Shown here: in pieces, positions 58,447 to 64,000 of the stretch
How positions within the stretch are numbered: the first letter of the stretch is position 1
Layout of the letters: the number at the start of each line of letters is the position of its first letter
From: Dermatemys mawii
Taxonomy: Eukaryota; Chordata; Testudines; Dermatemydidae
NCBI GenBank assembly: GCA_007922305.1
Contig: ML677351.1
Span: 11,623,165 to 11,687,164 of the forward strand
DNA: 64,000 bases
Direction: 5' to 3'
Position numbers and translations under genes: made by a program
Notes under the pieces: generated by a model
What the model was told of the DNA's origin: nothing
Databases searched by the model: none
What the model saw: only the letters and a program-made list of their open reading frames with translations

Positions 58447-59939
58447 CAGAGAATAAAGAACATAAAATCATCCTTTCCGGTTCAGTCACCATTTCTCTGA
58501 AGTTGGAACAAAGTTGTGTACTTAATTGCTGTTTTTGTTTCCTACTTCCATCAACATTTTTTGCCCATGCTAAAATCAATCTAGATTGCCAAGACAACTT
58601 GTTTACTTTACATATAATTGATGTATTTTTCCATGTATGCACTGTCCTAAATATCTATCTTATTCTAAAAAAGGTTTTAAAGGACTCCATTTAATTGGAC
58701 AAACAATTTCAATATTGATTGTTGAAACTCTATTTGTTGCATATACCTCCTCTTCAGATTACTGTTCTCCATATGAATTGAACTATACTTCTGAATTATA
58801 TTGTATTTGTTTAATGTAGCGTGTGCACCCTTTTAGGTCTAATGCTAACTGCTTCAAAAACTCTGTCAAATGGCTTGTTTGTAGAATGACATACAACTTC
58901 ACAGTGCATTAATTATTCAGACTGTTGACAATAATAAAAATTGACTTTATTGTTAAAATTAGTGAAATATGTTCAAATATTTCCATATTACAAGGAAGTT
59001 GTGTACTGTATTCCCGTTTCTTTTCACTAAGGTCCTGATTTGCAAGTGCAAGTGAAAGATTGACTTTACATTTCCAGAGATGATTAGCTGCCAGCTCTAA
59101 TCAAATTGAGAAATAATTAGCAAATCAAAACTTGATTAGCTCTTTGCTTGATTTACTAAAATTATAGTTTATGCAGTTTAAATGATGGGGGAGGGAAAAT
59201 GTCTGTACTCCATATATAGTCTGGTGTGCTGCAGTGGAGGAAAGATTGTTTTTTAAAGGCTTTACTCACTTGAATATTTAGCACTATTATTTCCCTGAAG
59301 GTGATAAACTAATTCTTCCCATCTATTCACCTTTAAAGTAAATGTTTCATGAGAAGCTGTTTTGAGAGTGCTGTTTGAGATGAGTGACCCACACTACCTG
59401 ACTTTTCATTCTCAGTGCTCTTCCGCATTCATAAAAGCACTAGAGTATTTTATTGAATTATTTAAATGTAAAAGTTATGCATTTGATTCTGCAGAAAAGG
59501 AAGTTGTTTTACTGATTCATATTCTGTGACATGGCCTGGGCAGGGGTTAAAGTTGAAAGATCATGTCAAGTCAAAATATCTGTTATATTTCCATCTATGC
59601 CACCTGCTGGCTGTTTGACCTTTGACATCACTTTTAACATCTTTGTACAGGTTCAGCCTCTAGAATAGATATCATTCATTTTGCACAAGGGTGATGTTGG
59701 TCTTAATTTACGTTTGAAAAGCACATTGAGTTCCTCAGAAGAAAGGTGGTATTCAAGTCCATAGCACTGTTATTTCATAAATTCCTAGATGTCTATATAA
59801 ATTCAGGTGGTTGTCCTGAATATTAGTGGAGCACAGGCATCCTGGGCTCATATAACTCGCCTCTATAAATGAGGAGGTAGAATTTAATAGACAAATTCAT
59901 CAGAAAGTAAGTATCATGGCAAATAAAAGGGGAGTAAGG
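58447..59939. other. Unannotated stretch
   Basis: AT-rich DNA without recognisable features. Confidence 0.5.
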
Positions 59940-60560
59940 TAAGAGGGATAGTGCTTGTTATGTACACTTTGGACAGAATTGCATCTGTGATATTGTATTT
60001 GGTTTTGGGTATCATATTACCAGAAATATATTGAAAACTCAGAGAAAACATAAAAATAAAAATTAGCAAGGAGCTGGATGAATTAATTTATGAGAGAATA
60101 TTAAAAGGACTAAATAGTTATAGTTCAGGCTATATGATATTCAATGAGGCAAAATATTACAGAAATTTTAAAGGTATTAAGGCCAGGTGGGTAGGAATTA
60201 TGTACTGTGATACACTTGAATATATAACTTGGAATAAGAGGATGAAATTTAGCAGGTGGAAATTTAAGCTTAGATTGTAAGCAATTTGGGAAAAGGACCG
60301 TGTGTGAAATCCTGGAACTCTTGAAATGAATGGCAAAATTCTCATTTAACACCAGAGCTTTATCTGTGTTTGTCCAAATCCTGACTGGAACATTAGGCAT
60401 TACTGTAATACAAATATTTATTAATAATAATATTTTATATTATGGAAAGCCTAACAAAAAAAATTAATGTGGCTGTGGAAAAGTCTGCCTGGGAAATTCA
60501 TGGAATTCCATCCCGTGATATACTTAAAACTAGACTAGACTAAAGATTATAAAATGTACT
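59940..60560 (+). repeat. Old LINE-like remnant
   Basis: TTGTATTTGGTTTTGGGTATCATATTACC, in two halves, then AGCTGGATGAATTAATTTATGAG and ACTAAATAGTTATAG follow the order of an L3/CR1-type ORF2 end. Very diverged, low confidence. Confidence 0.3.
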
Positions 60561-60934
60561 GTCAGTAACATCTCTGCATTGTTGAATGGATCTCTCATGT
60601 GATAAGTCTGTTCCATATCTACATTTAATTAATGTGTTATAGCAATAATTTGCAGCCATATGCTGTCAACTTGCTCATACTGAGCAGTACCTTACTTTGC
60701 AAGTAGTCTATCCAGGTATGTATGTGGTTCTCATTGGTGTAGTAACTGAGCACTATGCATAGCATTAAAAACTATAGTATTCTCACTTCCTTTTCTCTAC
60801 CACCAAAAAATAGACTTAGGTATCCTTGTTTGGTTTATTTTAAATGAATTATTTTAAATGAGTATGAGGATATTAATATGGAAAAATTCTGGTCAAAGAG
60901 GTGGGTGTGAACCAGGGAGTCCCTCAATGGCAAC

Positions 60935-61570
60935 TGCAGAGGGAACACCGTAGCATAACTCATATCAGGTCTGACATATTCACTGCCTCACCTCACTATG
61001 GTAATATTCTGACAGCTATAGGAGGGTAGTGGAATGCATATATGTCAGCCCTTGAATGGTGAGGGCCCTATTGCCTATGAACTGAAATGAGGTTATCTCC
61101 AGTTAACTAGAGACACCTAAGGCCAATTAAGAGCTCTAAGTGACCATTAAAAATCCCTCCTCTGGTCAGAGAGAGAGAGAGAGGAGAGGGCAGTAACAAG
61201 CTGCAACAGGGTTAGTGGCAGCAGGGAGAAATGGCTTCTCCTGGGTGGAAAGCTGCTCTGCTCCCTATGGCAAAAACACCCAAGTTAACTGCTGTTTGGG
61301 GAAAGACTGGCAACCAGGAACCAGTATAGTAAGGCAGTGTCCTAGAGAGGGCTCAGGTTTGTATTGTGAATCTGGGATTTTTTTTTGTTTTGCTTAAGAG
61401 AACTACTTGGAACTACCCTGAGGCCCACCTTGTAAATATGGAAAAATAGACCAAAATGAAGACTAAAACCCATTCAAAATAGGACTGATTTACTCCTGGC
61501 CTTCCCATCACCCAGAGGAGAAATGCTGGGGCCAACAAGGTGAAGGAGGTACCTTGCCACAGTATCTAAA
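60935..61570 (+). repeat. LTR-like remnant
   Basis: AAATCCCTCCTCTGGTCAGA followed by a GA-rich tract, and later AACCCATTCAAAAT and GAGGAGAAATGCTGGGGCCAAC, follow the order of a chelonian LTR family I recall. TG...CA ends with a duplication could not be found. Confidence 0.35.
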
Positions 61571-64000
61571 AGGTGTCATGTATGGTATCATATATAAACT
61601 AGCAACATTCTGGCTTTTAATGTTATTGCTTAAGTCACCTCATTCTAGACAAAGGAATGTGCTTCTGCCTGCTTGACTGTTTCTGCTGGAGAGATAATGA
61701 AATTAATTTACATGAAGGGTAAACAAAACTATCAGGGGAACCAATGTGAAAGATGGCCACTTACCACTCTCAATAGGGAGATGGAAGCTGCAGCTCCGGG
61801 AAATCTTCCTGCCTCCTGAAACAAGGTCACTGAACACTGGAAGATATAAGCAAGGCCAGAAAGCAGTGTTGGCATCCATTAATGGGCAGACTCAAGAGGA
61901 CAGAGCTCTTATACATCTGAGAAAAGTGAAACCTCTAAACCAAACGGGTTGAAAGTCTCTGGAAACTGAATACAAGAGAGAAACCTGCTTAGACCAAGAT
62001 GATAAATGGCTGAAGTTAAATTTACTCACTAGAAGGCACATTTTGTTTGTAACTTTTGGTATCTCTTCACTCTTACTAGAATCACTTAACCCTATATTCT
62101 TCGTTAATTAACTTCTTTTCAGTTTTACTACAAACCATCTCAATGTTGTATATTAATGAAAAGTCAGTCCTTAGCTAAATGAACAGGTTGGTGCTGTGTA
62201 ATGTCTCTTTAAAGGAACAGTCAACTTAATAAGGTTCTGTGAGTGCTATAGTTGGAGGGAGTACAGTTTGAGGAAAACTTGGGATTGGGAGGGCATTGGT
62301 GTCTCACTGCAAGGAGTAACCTGTCCGGGGAATGCCAGAATCAGGCTGTTGTGCTGAAAACAGGCTGCTGGTGTCAGGGATCTGAACCAAAGCTGCAAGG
62401 CCTACAGGCACTCAAAATAGCAGGACAGGCAGTGAAACAGTCACTTACTAGTCTACGCTGATTACCCACATATCTCAGTGGGTTTTATATTTAGCTCTGA
62501 ATGTGGTGTCATTAGTGGCTGCTCTTTTTCCTCCTGCCAGTGAACTTCATTTTCTGGTCTAACTCAGGTGAAGATTCTGTTTTCCATGGTCCTAAATCTC
62601 CCATTATTGTTTGACAAAAACATAATTCCAGTGCAACATAGGCAGCTATCATGGGAGGTCCTGGTCGTGAGGGAGAAACTGTGTCTCAAGTATCCAGGGC
62701 CAGTAAAAGGTAGAGCTTTGCAAATCAGGTCTACAACGTCGAGCTGTATTATATTAAGTGGAGAGCCAGGGCAGAGAGTGGCATACTAAGATGATGCCCT
62801 GGCTCTCTATTTAGCTACTTGTGCTTCTGTGCCGGGGGTTGCTGAGTTTCAAATAAGCATGAAGGCATGGTGCTTCATTCCCATTGTTTTAAGTGGGACC
62901 ATTCATGGAGTAAACTTTACTCACTATGAATGTAAAAGTGACAGAGTATGGCTCTTAAAAGTTATTGAAGTATTTATAAATATTATCTTAAAACGATTAT
63001 AATGATGTCACCAACTTTACAGTATTTACGCAGTTCAAACACATAAGTTAACTTAGGAAATTCTGCAGGTTAATATGTTGCATCAGAATATATTTAATGC
63101 TGTTGCTTCACTTTACCTGTTGCTGTATTTCCTGAGCACTCAAAAAGTTCTTTGTTTTTCCTTCAGTACTTTTAGACATTTGTTTTTTATTCACATTTTG
63201 GTAGAAATTACAGAGCATATTTCACTAGTACAATTAAGGCAAATGACAAAGATAAAACCAGTTTGCAAAGTTAATTAGATTTTTCTATCTCCTCATTTTC
63301 AATTAGGATTGTTGTTATGACACAGTTTTCCTGTTAATGTCTTTCTGTTATCTTTACAGAGTACACAGTCTGTACTAGTGTAATGGTCCATCAAATAAAT
63401 ATTGATTATTAAAATAATCATGGAGGTGAAACTATTTTTTGGATGTTCTAATTGTCCTCTTGTGTTTGAGCAGCTGACTCATGTAATTAGTATTTACTTT
63501 ATTTATGCCACAGTTTTGATTTGCACTTAAAAGTAGGTTCTTTATTCTGGCAAACAAGAACGGTGCTGGCATGCAAAAACAGAAGAGACACTAACGCAGA
63601 AGTGATAAGATTTAACACATTAAAACAGCTGTAATTACATTAGATAAAATATTACTCTGAGACTACAAATCCTTTAAACTGATCAAAGATTGGGATTATA
63701 GCAATGCTCAGTGTTAACACTGCTAGAAAAATATTTATGGCTTTGGTCACTCAGTAGTATTAAAAGCTGCATTGTTGCCCTGGGATCATATGCTTTTGTG
63801 AAGCACTATTTATGGGAATTATGACTTTTTAAATTCAAGTTTAGACCTCAACCAGAATGTGCATTGAAAGTCCATACATTACTGTTGATTTCTGCACTCC
63901 TTTTGTTATAGAGTGAACTGTAGCTTTTCTCATATTAATTATACATATTTTCAAATATTCATATTTTCATTGAGTATTCTAAGACTTATGTTTTATTAAA
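61571..64000. other. Unannotated stretch to the window end
   Basis: There is a small fold-back motif near 62860-62935 (CCCATTGTTTTAAGTGGGAC). Otherwise no repeat ends, RNA genes or coding signatures. Confidence 0.45.

Noticed and set aside
1..64000. CRISPR arrays, bacterial operons, riboswitches or ribosome-binding sites
   Set aside because: No regularly spaced direct repeats were seen, and all evidence points to vertebrate nuclear DNA.

Overview
The window looks like intergenic or intronic DNA of an amniote, most probably a turtle. It is AT-rich with GC-rich islands, has no continuous host gene, and is packed with repeat families I associate with chelonian genomes: CR1 LINEs, PIF/Harbinger and hAT transposons with their MITEs, and solo LTRs. 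No host exon could be recognised on either strand. The long open frames belong to transposons, or show no recognisable protein signature.

Layout. 1-13 kb: a palindromic repeat carrying a nested 120-bp hAT-type MITE, a 676-bp Harbinger-type MITE, two copies of a two-hairpin Harbinger MITE (7.1 kb, 9.7 kb), an old LINE tail and a short near-perfect hairpin at 10.95 kb. 13.1-13.9 kb: a solo LTR with perfect 5-bp target duplications. 15.75-20.19 kb: the centrepiece, a full-length but decayed PIF/Harbinger transposon. It has matched terminal repeats, a rightward Myb/SANT-like partner gene and a leftward DDE transposase gene. The two convergent genes end in the same 100-bp charged coiled-coil coding module, in inverted orientation. 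21-27 kb: a 676-bp hAT non-autonomous element with perfect 8-bp duplications, a CR1 tail, and a 1.33-kb hAT whose long inverted arms contain the end of its own transposase gene. 29.6-30.5 kb: a GC-rich repeat with another copy of the small hAT MITE.

32.3-35.9 kb: a CR1 LINE that served as a landing pad for a SINE-like repeat, a U6 snRNA/CR1 chimeric retrocopy and a 988-bp hAT element. 37-45 kb: two further solo LTRs and two antisense CR1 copies. 46-51 kb: LINE scraps, an LTR-like stretch and a third two-hairpin MITE. 53.0-53.8 kb: a terminal-inverted-repeat element holding about six degenerate tRNA-like modules in alternating orientation. 57-61.5 kb: a solo LTR of the same family as the one at 42 kb, and LTR-like remnants. 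The rest shows no recognisable feature.

Boundaries given to the base rest on terminal repeats and target-site duplications visible in the sequence. Family names come from memory of chelonian repeats, since no search could be run, and should be treated as such.
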